From Halisarca cf. caerulea (lineage: Eukaryota; Porifera; Demospongiae; Chondrillida; Halisarcidae), in assembly GCA_963170055.1 (NCBI GenBank), contig CAUJGJ010000135.1:796001-860000 (forward strand): a stretch of 64,000 bases of DNA. The letters run 5' to 3'. The position numbers and the translations under genes are program-made. Shown here one piece after another: positions 1-10,619 of this stretch. The notes beneath the pieces were generated by a model. That model was given only the letters and a program-made list of their open reading frames with translations, was not told where the DNA came from and searched no databases. Positions within the stretch are counted from its first letter, which is position 1, and every line of letters begins with the position of its first letter.

Positions 1-107
1 ATCTCCGTTCAATCTGTATCCGTCATTGCAAGAACAAGTGAAGGACCCAACATTGTTGTGACAATGGTGAGCACATCCATCAGTGTCTGCTGCACACTCA
101 TTGATAT
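1..107 (-). CDS. Divergent cbEGF exon (type A), cut by the window edge
   Basis: The visible part encodes a D-I-N-E-C start and the following Cys pattern of type A domains (C-x6-C-x3-C). The acceptor AG is at the 108 side; the donor side lies outside the window. It matches the two complete type A exons at 513 and 1590 apart from a few substitutions. Confidence 0.8.
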
Positions 108-259
108 CTACAGAACATGTAAAATGGATGGAACTTAATAATACTACCAGGGGTGGACCCAAGATTGTTTTCCTACAGAGGCAAAACTATTGACATTGTA
201 TGTAGTGTGCATACAACACTTCCTGCTGGTGAGTCATATCCTATTAGAAACAAACTCAC

Positions 260-391
260 CAACGCATGTAGTACGCGATGTTGTGCTTAACTGATATCCA
301 CTGTTGCAGTTACAAGAAAAAGAGCCGGCACTGTTTTCACATTCACTGTTTGAGTCACAGCCATCAGTATTCAAAGCACATTCATCAATGT
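260..391 (-). CDS. Divergent cbEGF exon (type B)
   Basis: The exon has 132 bp, phase 1-1, donor GTGAGT and acceptor CTAG. It encodes D-I-D-E-C, six Cys spaced C-x6-C-x5-C-x8-C-x-C-x13-C, and the hydroxylation motif. A near-identical copy sits 1075 bp away at 1335, so this is part of a local A/B exon duplication. Confidence 0.88.
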
Positions 392-512
392 CTAGTCATG
401 AGAGTAGAGAGCAGCAATAATCAAGAATCATGTCACTTGCCTCCTGTGTGATCACAGTCAGCCTAAAGTGCAGATCACTCAGCACCCAAATGTGCACATT
501 TCACAAACTAAC

Positions 513-635
513 CATCACATGCTTTGCCATCCTTGTTCAGTCTGTATCCGTCATTGCAAGAACAAGTGAAGGACCCAACATTGTTGTGACAATTGTGAGC
601 ACATCCATCAGTGTCTGCTGCACACTCATTGATAT
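513..635 (-). CDS. Divergent cbEGF exon (type A)
   Basis: The exon has 123 bp, phase 1-1, donor GTTAGT and acceptor GTAG. It encodes D-I-N-E-C-A-A-D with six Cys and C-x-N-N-x3-F-x-C-x-C. It is paralogous to the exons at 1 and 1590 and lies 1077 bp from the latter. Confidence 0.88.
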
Positions 636-820
636 CTACAGTACATGTAAAATGGATTGAACTTAATAATACTACAGACTGACAGTAGAATAGCTACTGG
701 ATCCAACCTAATTCACACAACGGGGAAGGAAAGGTCAGTGTAACTAGCGACAAGGGTGTGAAAGATACAATGGGTTACTTGCAGATAGCATTTAAAAATG
801 TTCTTGATCTGCCTTTAATT

Positions 821-885
821 GGAATGTCACCAGTACACTGGTGACATTCCAACCAATTAAAGTTGATATCCTGTGTTGCAGTTAC
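821..885 (-). pseudogene. Degenerate EGF exon remnant with a palindrome
   Basis: Reading the minus strand, about 60 bp resemble the 3' half of the type C exon at 2241 (N-C-N-T-G-Y-Q-L) and then hit a stop. The donor side is replaced by a palindrome at 821-850 with 14-bp perfect arms and a 2-base centre. Flanking intron DNA also matches that beside the 2241 exon. It is a dead duplicate. Confidence 0.65.
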
Positions 886-1334
886 TGTTTGGTTGACAGA
901 GGTGGGTTGGACTGGGTGCAGCTTTTAAACTCCTAGCTTTATAGCTGCGGGATTTAGGAATTGGCACACTGTACCCAGCCCAACCAAACAGCTATGCCCG
1001 TCTAGCCCCATGTACATCTATTCCTATGTCTGTCTAGTCCATGTGTGCCTAGCTCTATGCATGTCTATCCCTATGTCCATCCAGCCTTGTTCAATAAACA
1101 AACCTACCTTGTTACAATGGTTATTTTAATGATTGATAATTTTAATCCCTATGTTTATAATTTATCAATAAAAGCATCTAAGCCTTGATGAAAAAATATG
1201 CTCCCATGATCATAGGAACAGCAAGGAAAACAGTTGCTATGTTTTCCATACAAGCTGTCAACAGTTGGTACATAATAATATAAAATCTTACAGACAAAAA
1301 CCTACACTCATTATGCTAGTATGAACAAACTCAC

Positions 1335-1466
1335 CAATACATATAGTACGCGATGTTGTGCTCAGCTGATATCCACTGTTGCAGTTACAAGAAAATGACC
1401 CGAGACTGTTTTCACACTCACTGTTTGAGTCACAGCCATCAGTATTCAAAGCACATTCATCAATGT
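1335..1466 (-). CDS. Divergent cbEGF exon (type B)
   Basis: The exon has 132 bp, phase 1-1, with donor GTGAGT and acceptor CTAG. It encodes the same domain as the exon at 260 with A-to-L, T-to-I and V-to-I type changes. All six Cys and the calcium-binding D-I-D-E are kept, and no stop is present. Confidence 0.88.
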
Positions 1467-1589
1467 CTAGTCATGAAAGTAGAGAGCAGAAATAATCAAA
1501 GAATCATGTCATTTTACTTCCTGTGTGATCTCAGTCAGCCTAAAGTGCAGATCACTCAGCACCCAAATGTGCACATTTCACAAACTAAC

Positions 1590-1712
1590 CATCACATGCT
1601 TTGCCATCCTCGTTCAGTCTGTATCCGTCATTGCAAGAACAAGTGAAGGACCCAACATTGTTGTGACAATTGTGAGCACATCCATCAGTGTCTGCTGCAC
1701 ACTCATTGATAT
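1590..1712 (-). CDS. Divergent cbEGF exon (type A)
   Basis: The exon has 123 bp, phase 1-1. It encodes D-I-N-E-C-A-A-D through C-D-G with six Cys. Donor GTTAGT and acceptor GTAG match the 513 copy. It sits between a type B exon (1335) and the type C exon (2241). Confidence 0.88.
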
Positions 1713-2240
1713 CTACAGTACATGTAAAATGGATGGAACTTAATAATACAACCAGGGAAGTACAATTTCCTACAGAGGCAAAACTATTGACATTGTATGT
1801 AGTGTACATACAACACTTCCTGCTGCTGAGTCAGACAGTGTAAAAATGACCTGTTCTATTTATAGTAACAAAATAACATCCAGAAAACTGTGAAACGGGT
1901 ATGTAGTTTGGACCTTTTAAGCAAATTTCGAGCTTGTAGACCTTCCTTGCCTTCATTTTAGGGAAAAAGGGAGACTCAGTATTCCTGTCTCTAAATAATG
2001 CTTGTACTGATGTTCAGATCGACTAGTAAGTTTTTTAAACAAACAATTGCCTCGATTGCCTGTATGATGGTTACGCCCATGACTACAGACAGTAGTATGG
2101 CTGCTTGATCTCACCTAATTCACACAATTGGGCATGAAAACTGTTGTAACAAGCCACAAGGGTGTAAAAGATACCGTGGATTACATACAGATAGGATATT
2201 AAATTGGCCTTGATCTGCATCTAATTGGGAGTTAACTCAC

Positions 2241-2363
2241 CAACACATTGGTAGCTACCAGAAAGTTGATATCCTGTTCTGCAGCTACAGTGGTAGGACC
2301 CCATATCATTGTGACAGTTGTGTGCACACTGGTTGGTGCTATCAGAAGCACATTCATCAACAT
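2241..2363 (-). CDS. Divergent cbEGF exon (type C)
   Basis: The exon has 123 bp, donor GTGAGT, acceptor TCAG and phase 1-1. It encodes D-V-D-E-C-A-S-D-S-T and six Cys; the stretch C-H-N-D-M-G-S-Y-H-C-S-C fits the hydroxylation pattern. It is the divergent-series exon nearest the main series and may mark the junction between the two subtypes. Confidence 0.87.
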
Positions 2364-2631
2364 CTGAAAAGGTTACCAAAAGAATATACTGGATTACACA
2401 GAAATTGAGAGTACAATGGGCAAGAAGGTTGTTTTGGCGTGCATAATGTGGTTGCTATCATTTCATGTAATATAGTATGGAACAGACAACTTTTGAGAAC
2501 ACTGAATAATAATATTAGTATTATCATAATTTGCTGCCGATTTGACAATACTTCCATTTTGGATATTTTTAGGGGCTGCCGCAGCCAGCCCCTATATTGT
2601 TTTCATTGAGACTTCCGGTGTGTAACGCTCG

Positions 2632-2637
<6 letters not shown>

Positions 2638-2670
<33 letters not shown>
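2638..2670. repeat. (TA)n microsatellite
   Basis: About 30 bases of alternating TA lie in intron DNA, just right of a short GC-rich snap-back near 2573-2597. Confidence 0.95.
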
Positions 2671-2675
<5 letters not shown>

Positions 2676-2755
2676 TTTGAAGAAAAGTCTTATAATAGAG
2701 AATTTATATAATAGTAATAGAGAAGTATGAATTTATACAGAAATGAGTTATAGGA

Positions 2756-2803
2756 ATTGTTTTGAAAACAATTGCCAAATATGGCAATTGTTTTCAAAAC
2801 AAT
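2756..2803. repeat. Perfect 22-bp-arm hairpin
   Basis: Arms 2756-2777 and 2782-2803 are exactly complementary around a 4-base loop (AATA). It probably belongs to a small MITE, together with the hairpin at 2870-2927. Confidence 0.85.
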
Positions 2804-2869
2804 CGTCCAGTTACAATAAACAGTATGTTCAATGAATGTTCAGCTGTGCACTAACCCTTCAATGTTTTG

Positions 2870-2927
2870 CAAGTAATTCGAGTGTGTGGGGCGGCAGCCC
2901 CCACGAGTTTTTAACTCGAATTACTTG
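2870..2927. repeat. Nested hairpin
   Basis: Outer arms of 14 bp (2870-2883 and 2914-2927) are perfectly complementary. A G/C-rich inner stem (GTGGGG...CCCCCAC) is nested inside. Such stems are typical of MITE ends. No target duplication was recognised. Confidence 0.8.
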
Positions 2928-3399
2928 TTAGTTTCTGTAAATATATACACTACACGCAAACAGAACATTTGCTTACCTATGCATCCACTAATGAAAACGT
3001 CAAAGCAAAAGGATATCCAGAGTTAATCAATATTGGGAAAAGGTCATTGAATGAAAGACTGATTTATTTAGTGTTATAATATTATGCCAGGCAGTCAAAA
3101 CTCCTTGCCCTGTTTTGTCTCATTTTATTTTTGAATTTATAGATGTAGGTATAGTTTTTCAGTTTATTTTTTTCTATTTCTTTTTTAGTAATAATAATAA
3201 TTAACAATGAACAATACTGACAATGAATAACACACAAAACCAGTAAACAAACGTTCACGATATAATTCTAAGTAAATTTAATTAAAGTCAACTGTTGAAC
3301 TGGCCCTCTGCCATGGCCAGTTCAATGTTGTCCCATTGGTGAGGTAGAACGATTTCCTCTGATACACATTGTTGCCGATTTGATCAACTCAAAGCTAAT

Positions 3400-4100
3400 T
3401 TTGCATCTCAACCAGGAGGTTTGCCTCCTTGCTCATTCCACCGAAAGTAGACATCACAATTGGAGTGAATGATCAATTCTTAATTTCACGGCGCAGTGCA
3501 TGTCCAAAAGATCATTTCTTCTCGTTTTCATGACGTCTGTACAGGGACTCAATTCTGGAGGCTTGGCAGGACTGTGCATTGGGATGAAATATTCTTACAT
3601 TAAAAAAGGCACTTTGTCCTCTTCTCCAGAAACCTAAGGTCCTAATGTCAGGGTGACCATCATCTTTCTTGTTTGCCACTGCGGGTAGAGGTTCGCTATC
3701 TACTTCTTGCAACATTGGTTCTGATTGAATGTCATTGCATACCTCTTCCAGCAGCGAGCAGGTTAGATCTCTGATGTTAATTATTGAGCGGTTTAGCGAG
3801 GTTAACTGTTTCCGTCGCCAATGGGAGTCCAATTGAGGTCGCCTACGCATTTCGTAGGGTGAAAATCGATATATGGGCCTGGAACGGATATTTTCAACTC
3901 AAATTGTGACTCTATTTGAAAACAGAAGACCACATCTACGGCAAACAACAACTTGGATAGGTGGGCACTATAAGATAAACCTTGAATCGTTTCAGTCGGA
4001 GTACCGACAGTTCACCAAAATGCCCGAGAAGTTTCAAATCTTGGCCTACTTGGCAGTCTTGTTGCTCAATTTGGAACTCAGTACATCATGTCACAAGGCC
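3400..4100 (-). pseudogene. Retroelement C-terminal fragment, nuclease-like domain
   Basis: An open stretch at 3512-3850 encodes 112 residues with E-V-C-N-D-I, then D-D-G-H-P-D-I-R, G-F-W-R-R-G-Q-S-A-F-F, F-H-P-N-A-Q-S and Y-R-R-H-E. After a frame change, 3421-3475 encodes S-F-T-P-I-V-M-S-T-F-G-G-M-S-K-E. From memory, this order matches the C-terminal part of uncharacterised animal retroelement proteins, perhaps of PD-(D/E)xK nuclease type. The F-F-N-V position is usually F-F-D-V in that family as I recall it, so a likely catalytic Asp is gone. Upstream frames (3850-4100) are degenerate. No intact gene remains. Confidence 0.55.
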
Positions 4101-5010
4101 TAAAACATTTATATCTTGAATTTGAGCTAAGCGATTCTTAAAATTCGACATAGAAGAGGCAGGATTTCTGATTTTATCGTTCGGGTCACTAAATACGTTG
4201 GCCATGGTGGTGGCCATCTGCAATATGACGTGTACACTCATTGCACATGCTCCACCACTTGCAGCGACCAGATTGCTCTTGCATGTTTCCAGTTAGCTGT
4301 TTTTGTTCTTTTGGTAAAGTTTCACTGTACGTTGGCATCTCTAGCAGACAAGACCCTGACTGTGTTATACATGGCCGAAATATGCACTCCTCAGTCGTGT
4401 TAAAAGATCTTTTCGGATCGACAATATCCAGTCAAGAACAATTATATTATATACCGTAGGAATTATAATATCTATGGTTCAACAATGTTTTAGTTACATA
4501 CAGCAATGATGTAGGAGAAGGAAAGCTGTGTGCAGAGTTATTATTCTAAGACTAATAAAAGTGGTTTAGCTGAATCATACCATATGCATGATCATACGTT
4601 TTGCTGGCAGGTGCCCACCATGCATGCTTGTCTGAAGACATTTGCAGAAAGTAGTGATTTCATTACAATTATACAATCAAACGGTATATTCAAACAATTC
4701 AACACAAGTCATTTCAGAATCAATTGTAAGTTTGCACAATGAGTCACTGCCCAATAAGTCATTGCTTGCCCACAGTCACTATCCTATCATGCATCAGAAG
4801 CTCTCAGAATGCATGTGTCATGCATGAAGATATGCACCAATTTGAGCCAATTCATACACAGCAGCCTGTGCACATCTACAATCCAGCCACATGCAAGTCC
4901 ACTAAATGCATGCACTTTATATAGTACACGTCAATGTCATGCAGACTAACTTTATGTCATTGAGACAAATCCCATGAACAGCATGTCAAATGGAAACATG
5001 TGCACTACTG
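4101..5010. other. Intron stretch with no recognised feature
   Basis: Only short frames occur on either strand. None resembles a known domain, and no EGF exon pattern was found. Confidence 0.6.
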
Positions 5011-5224
5011 TAGTAGTGAGTCCTCACTTATCCATGCCTCAGATATCCAGTTCCTCACCACCTTGCTCAGTATAGTAGTGGTAATTATAGACTAACCTAC
5101 AATAATTGTAATGCATTGTACACTATCCACTGGTCCCTCATTTATCCAATTCCATCGAGCTCCCTTATCCACAACTACATCCAAAATGTACTATGTGACT
5201 GTGCAGGTAAGTGAGGTCTGACTG
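5011..5224. mobile_element. Possible pogo/Tigger-like MITE
   Basis: The ends read (G)AGTCCTCACTTATCC on the left and GGTAAGTGAGGTCTGACTG on the right, an imperfect inverted pair similar to pogo/Tigger-type termini. A TA follows the right end. No transposase is present, so it would be non-autonomous. Confidence 0.45.
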
Positions 5225-5424
5225 TAATGAATGTTTAACTTGTCTTGAAGTGTACATTGCCATCATGTAGACAACTTTTAAATTACTTAATCAAATGAAT
5301 GTTTATGAAGCAGTAGAGACACAACTCTTTCGAAAGATTCTCAAAGCAAACAAATTGAAGGCTATACCTGGTCCAGCTGATATTGCAAACGATCATCACT
5401 GCTCAATAGACAATCTTGAATATA

Positions 5425-5718
5425 CCATAGAGTGGGAAATTTTCGCGAGGTAATATTTTCGCTATATTCGCGAAACTTTAACTGCGAAAATTAAAGTTAG
5501 GAAAACAGCGTGCTATAACAAGATTCTCTAAGGAATGGAGCGTTAAGCTCAGCGAAAGCACGCTCCGAACTTGAAAAGGTCTGGAAATAGATGCAAACGA
5601 CTTGGAAACGTAAAAAACCGCAAATGACAATCTTCACATCGCGAAAATAAAACTCGTGAAATTTAAATTTTACTTTGATTCGCGAAAATTTATGCCGCGA
5701 AAATTTCCAGCTCTACAG
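5425..5718. mobile_element. GCGAAAATTT-type MITE, full-length copy
   Basis: Terminal inverted repeats start C-C-A-T-A-G-A-G and run into GGGAAATTTTCGCG. The element is flanked by TA on both sides (5423-5424, 5719-5720), as expected for Tc1/mariner-type insertion. Related copies lie at 30783, 49064 and 51831. There is no coding capacity. Confidence 0.8.
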
Positions 5719-5725
5719 TATAAGT

Positions 5726-6510
5726 CACTTGGCTCGCAACCAGTCAACCTCGCGAAGCCAGACCCTCAAATCATCAAGTTACATGGATGATCCTTAAACC
5801 GCAGTGTTAGAAATAAGGATAAGATAGGATAGGATAGAAAATCTTATTGAGTCTGGGGACTCAATAGCCTCAGGCTACTACAAAGGCACCCAGAAATATA
5901 GAAGATAAGGAGCAATTTGCAAACCGTTGGACTAACATCCTAGCTTTATCATTTTGAGTCAGACAATTTATAGCTTTGTTTGGACATATTTTGGGAATAG
6001 TACACATGTGCCACAGTACAAGTGCAAGATACGGTGTAAATGAAAACATACTGCACATACAATGTCATAGATATTCGCACTACAAATCAAATGAGTTGGT
6101 ATCATTATCATGTGCCTAATATTATGATCTGAGATATAGCCGGTAGTGCTCAGCCTAATGTCTGCATGGACCCAAACTTTTTGAGTCAGACAAAAGTGGC
6201 CAAACGTGATGGTCGGACAATGTCTGAATGCTGACTGCCTTAATTTCAAAATGTTGCTGTGAACCTTTCTTTCATGCAGGATCAAAGGGCTGGGTCAGGC
6301 TATCTGAGACTAGATCACAACTTAATATTCATACAATTATTTCACCCAATGGCATGCACATTCCCATTGACTTCCCAATTCAATTTCATTATAAATTTCC
6401 CGTCTCAGTTTTAGTGAGGTTCTGAACTTCGTCAACAACTAGTTAATGCTAATGCTGTGATGCTAATTTATACTACTACACATATGACCTAAAATCACGT
6501 ATTGTCCAAG
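5726..6510. other. Intron stretch; GATAG minisatellite only
   Basis: A short run of GATAG units lies near 5817-5838. Nothing else was recognised. Confidence 0.6.
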
Positions 6511-6516
6511 ATTATA

Positions 6517-7138
6517 CAGTACGCTTCATAAAAATCGTGACGCCCACCGAAATCCTTTAACAGGTATTAGCGCTTTTCCGGTGACGGAATATCAGTTGCA
6601 AAAGCGAAATTATAACTTCACGGTGTGATTAACGGAAAGCCGTAATGTGATAGCGTTTATCGCTTTGTATCATCTATAATTAATTAATTCATTTTTTTCT
6701 CGGTTCACCCCTTAAATGAAGCAAAGTGAATGTATACTTCTATCGATTCCAAAGAAATTCGAAGGAGTGACGATTGTCAGCTATTTTACGATAGAAGCAT
6801 CGAATTTCCATATGCTCAACTTAATCTTCACAATGACTGCTGGACTGCTTATCCTTCACAAAAATTCCAGACGTGTCATCTTGTCTCCGCAGGTTTGAAT
6901 ATACCTCAAGATAGGGCTTGCCATCATATATAAATGAACTGTTACCATCATAAAGAAAACTCTAAGTTTAAACATAAACTGAAATACGTTAACGCTTCGT
7001 GCTTGGTGCTTAAATTAGTGCTAGTCAAACATCAAATGCCTAAAGCTAATAGGAACTCGCCAAACAGTAAACGAGACGGAAAGCGTCAAATTCGAACCGG
7101 AAAGAGCTATTCTAGTCAATTTTTTATGAAGCGCACTG
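6517..7138. mobile_element. Tc1/mariner-like TIR element, non-autonomous
   Basis: The left end CAGTACGCTTCATAAAAA and the right end, reverse-complemented CAGTGCGCTTCATAAAAA, form near-perfect inverted repeats. TA lies immediately outside each (6515-6516, 7139-7140). At 622 bp it is too short for a transposase, and internal frames show no DDE-type motif. It is probably a deletion derivative. Confidence 0.75.
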
Positions 7139-7140
7139 TA

Positions 7141-9040
7141 GGTGTGGCTCTCCAGCAGTGGCCACAATCATGTCTGTTACAAGGTCACTCCTGTCAGGGT
7201 GTCCTTAGCAATCAGAGTTTCTTTCGGGAAATATGTCAAGAGGGGACGAAGTTTAGCTGCAGAGAATATGTGGGGGGTAAGTACAAAGTATTGTAGGATA
7301 GAGCCTTTAGAGTAATGTGGGGAGTTATGGGACACCTACGTAAGGGTTTTTCATTGTAGAGAAGCAACAGGTGAAGTTGAGGAATAATTAACTAGCATTT
7401 CAGTTTGGGCCACATATTATCTATAATTGAATATAGAATCCAATGACTCACATTGTATAAAACCGAAGATACAAAGAGTTCTTTAAGGACACTTGGGTAG
7501 GCAATTATTGGTTGTGAAGCCTAATAATGGCCGCTCTTCATACACAGGGCTCTGTCTCTTGTCATCAATAATTTCTGGCATGGAAAACAGCATGTTTTTA
7601 GCTTTTTGATGATGTGTTTTTTATTTAAGTTTTTTGATATTTGGTGCTATCATCACTACTTTGAAATCGAGCACTGATTTCTTAATTTCTTCGAGACATA
7701 TTTTAAGGTAGGAATACAGTAAGTGGTAACTTATGTGCGTTTACACTGTCACAGCCACTGAGTTCTTTGCAATTGGATGGTGTGGTCAACAGATGGCAAA
7801 GAAACCTGCACAGCAATTTTGGAATTTTGCGCACACTTCCTGAGATGCCGCTGTTCAAGCTAATACATAATGGCTAAAAATAGCCTCCGTCCCGTGATAC
7901 CATACCCTACTCTACATCAAAACATTATCTATGATGGGAAATAGCATCTGTTACCATGGTAATTACATGATTATATGACAATTGTATATTGTATACTTGT
8001 CCAAAGTCCACGAACGGATGCTATATTGGCAGAGTTCTATCGAGGATGTGAACTTTGGGGGGGAGCTTCAGTATTCCAGTGCATGCCTGCCATACAAAGC
8101 ATGATTGTGTTTAACTAGGGGGGTCCGGGGGTATGCTCCCCCAAGGAAAATTGGAGTTTTTAGATTATGTAAGGTGGTTTAGAACGAACCTAAGACTTGA
8201 TGATTGTACTAATTTAAGTCTTTGATACCAATATTGTCTTCCATACAGTGCAAGAAATGATAAAGTTCACGTTTGACTGCTGAATTACACCCGTAATTTT
8301 AGGCATATAATATGTCGGTAGTTGCTGAAAAGTATGCCCATGCATAGTAATCTTTGTAAGGAATCAACAAAATTACGTTTGTGCAATAGTACAGGAAGTG
8401 TCATAAAAAATGTGGCCACATACAAACATCCTTGATAAATAGCTGTGTGTGTTTTCATGAAAGAGTGTAGCAGAAATCTCCTCCTTCGGTTTGATTTCTT
8501 TCAACACTCTTTAAAAGGTTTCGAAAGCGATGACTTTGGGCCAGCGTGGCATTCTCACGGCTGTCTTGCACTTGCCTTGAGTCTTGTACACATTTGCACT
8601 TAGAGTTTATGATAAACATTTGGGGAGGAATCCATTCCTTTCAAAGATGATACCTTGATTTGAACGCTTAAACTTCAAAAGAAATTGCACTTCAGGTCAA
8701 TTTTGTTCCTGTAGATTCCCACTCACATACGCATACCCATTTATTTGCCCAAAAATTTTCCATAAGAAAATAAATTCAGGTGTGTAAAACGGTTTATAAA
8801 AGTAGTGTCTGTGGAAGCATGCTATGCTTGTTTTATGTCAGACCAAGTTATAATCCCAATCCCTACTCACTAAAGCCAAGCCAATACCTTGGCTTATACA
8901 CGGTAATGTGTTCACATTTTAATGGAATGTCATTTATATATGCACGTTAAAGGGTGAAATTAAGCAGCTTTTACAGAAATAATATACTTTGAAATATTTT
9001 CAGAAGAAAAAGTAATATATTGGGGGTTCAGGGAAAAAAA
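7141..9040. other. Intron stretch with no recognised gene
   Basis: A GC-rich snap-back (GGGGGGTCCGGGGG...CTCCCCC) lies near 8118-8143. It is otherwise AT-rich unique DNA with short frames. No EGF exon pattern was found. Confidence 0.6.
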
Positions 9041-9170
9041 TGCTTCCAAGATCAGAGAAACAGCAAGGAAAACAATTACAGTAACTGTGTTTTCATACAA
9101 ATCTGGCTTAATAGCTATACATAATAATGTGATAAAATCTTGAATATACTAGCATGAGCAAGTTAACACA

Positions 9171-9222
9171 CCAATACAATGTCATGTATAGTATGTAATC
9201 TTGTGCTCAGCTGATATCCACT
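9171..9222 (-). pseudogene. Truncated type B EGF exon
   Basis: About 50 bp match the 3' part of the type B exon at 1335, and the adjacent intron (9040-9170) matches 1200-1325. The homology stops at 9222 and runs directly into intron flanking the next exon (9263). It is a recombination or deletion scar. Confidence 0.65.
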
Positions 9223-9262
9223 ACATATTATGCCACCAGAAACACTTGAGATTTAAACCTAC

Positions 9263-9379
9263 CTACACATCTTGTCCTCCCCATGAGGGAGTATCCACTG
9301 TTGCATGAACAGATGTAGCTACCTTCTGTGTTCCTACAGTTGTGGTCACAAGGCCTGGACTCCCTGCACTCATCTATGT
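9263..9379 (-). CDS. cbEGF exon, main series
   Basis: The exon has 117 bp, phase 1-1. It encodes [23 protein letters not shown] and ends T-R-C-V-G. It is the lowest-coordinate intact main-series exon. The acceptor is AAAG rather than the usual ACAG, so it may splice less efficiently. Confidence 0.88.
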
Positions 9380-9650
9380 CTTTATATAGTATTGGTAAAA
9401 ATGGTGAATGTGAATTGGCAATAGTAGTTTGAAGTAATATGTCCATTCAGTATAAATGCTATTATATACAAATAATGCAAAAGAATACATATATCTCCAT
9501 AATAATAGTGGTAATTGGCCCTACAGTTTCACACTTAAGCATGTTGACATGCTTTAAAATCAGGACATCCAACCTGGATGCACATTTGAAGTAGCACTTC
9601 AGATAGTGAAAAGGTTCGCTTAACTCTATGAAGCCATAAATCCCCCAGTA

Positions 9651-10113
9651 CAGTACAACCTCACAAATATGACCACCCTTGGGACCAGCACAAGTGGTCT
9701 TAATTGTGAGGTGGTCTTATTTATTTCTGAAAGTACTGTCCAGAGTAGCATGGCACATCCACAAGTCATTCCGTAGACACAGAATGCACATAAGGCAATA
9801 AAACTGTAGGGAAAATTGTACCATCACACCTCTTTTATTGTTACTCCATTACGTTGATAAAAATGTGACCCCAAGTTTACCATCTCTTTCTACTGATGGG
9901 GTCATTCCAGAGCCTATTGTCCACAGAATACAGCAGTATCCACAAATAAGTGGTCTTAATTGTGAGGTTTTGACATCCAGAGGAAGAAATGTGGTCTTTA
10001 TTCTGAAAATCATTTCCTTGTAAAAGTATAGAAGAAATTCCGGACTGCAACAAAGTGGTCTTAATTTCGAGGTGGTCATAATTCCAGGGTGGTCTTATTG
10101 TGAGGTTCTACTG
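9651..10113. mobile_element. pogo/Tc1-like MITE (CAGTA.AACCTC ends)
   Basis: Left end CAGTACAACCTCACAA and right end TTGTGAGGTTCTACTG are inverted repeats flanked by TA (9649-9650, 10114-10115). Internal GTGGTCTTAATT-GTGAGG motifs repeat near 9690, 9950 and 10050. No transposase frame is present. Confidence 0.8.
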
Positions 10114-10388
10114 TATGTTTTAATATACACTTGGACATCATGCAGTGCAAGTATATAATTTAGCAGTGGTTTGCTAAAATAGCAAACAACTAGCATTCTG
10201 TCATGAAAGTGGCAATGGGAACAGTCAAATAAACAATCTATTAATATTATCAAACACAACTCTCACAAAATTTTATACAGCTGTTATAGACTAAGATTTG
10301 TGTATATTATGGATTTTCTCTTAGTACATTAATGGCAACAGAACAGTTACTACATATGTCAGCTGGGAAACTTGAGACTTAAACCTAC

Positions 10389-10505
10389 CTACACATCTTG
10401 TACTTCCCATGAGGGAGTATCCAGGGTTACAGGAACAGGTGTAGCTTCCTTCTGTGTTTGTACAGTTGTGGTCACAAGGACTGGACTCCCTGCACTCATT
10501 GATGT
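10389..10505 (-). CDS. cbEGF exon, main series
   Basis: The exon has 117 bp with standard donor GTAGGT and acceptor ACAG. It encodes [11 protein letters not shown] and [10 protein letters not shown]. All six Cys are present. The upstream intron (GGATTGGTACAAATTGAGAA) resembles that of the 14675 and 20048 exons. Confidence 0.92.
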   Translation of the reverse strand, partial: TSMSAGSPVLVTTTVQTQKEATPVPVTLDTPSWEVQDV

Positions 10506-10619
10506 CTGTAGGATTGGTACAAATTGAGAATGTTTGGGTATAGTGAATATAGATTATATACGCATGATGTTCAAGTATACACAATTTTATGATAATAATA
10601 TTTGGCTGTCCCTAATACA

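Noticed and set aside
5440..5720. GCGAAAATTT motifs as promoter or origin elements
   Set aside because: Paralogous empty sites, TA flanks and inverted ends show these are MITE copies.
6716..7296. Frames inside and beyond the Tc1/mariner-like element as a transposase
   Set aside because: No DDE/DDD triad or helix-turn-helix pattern is visible. The element is too short, and the longest frame runs across its right end.
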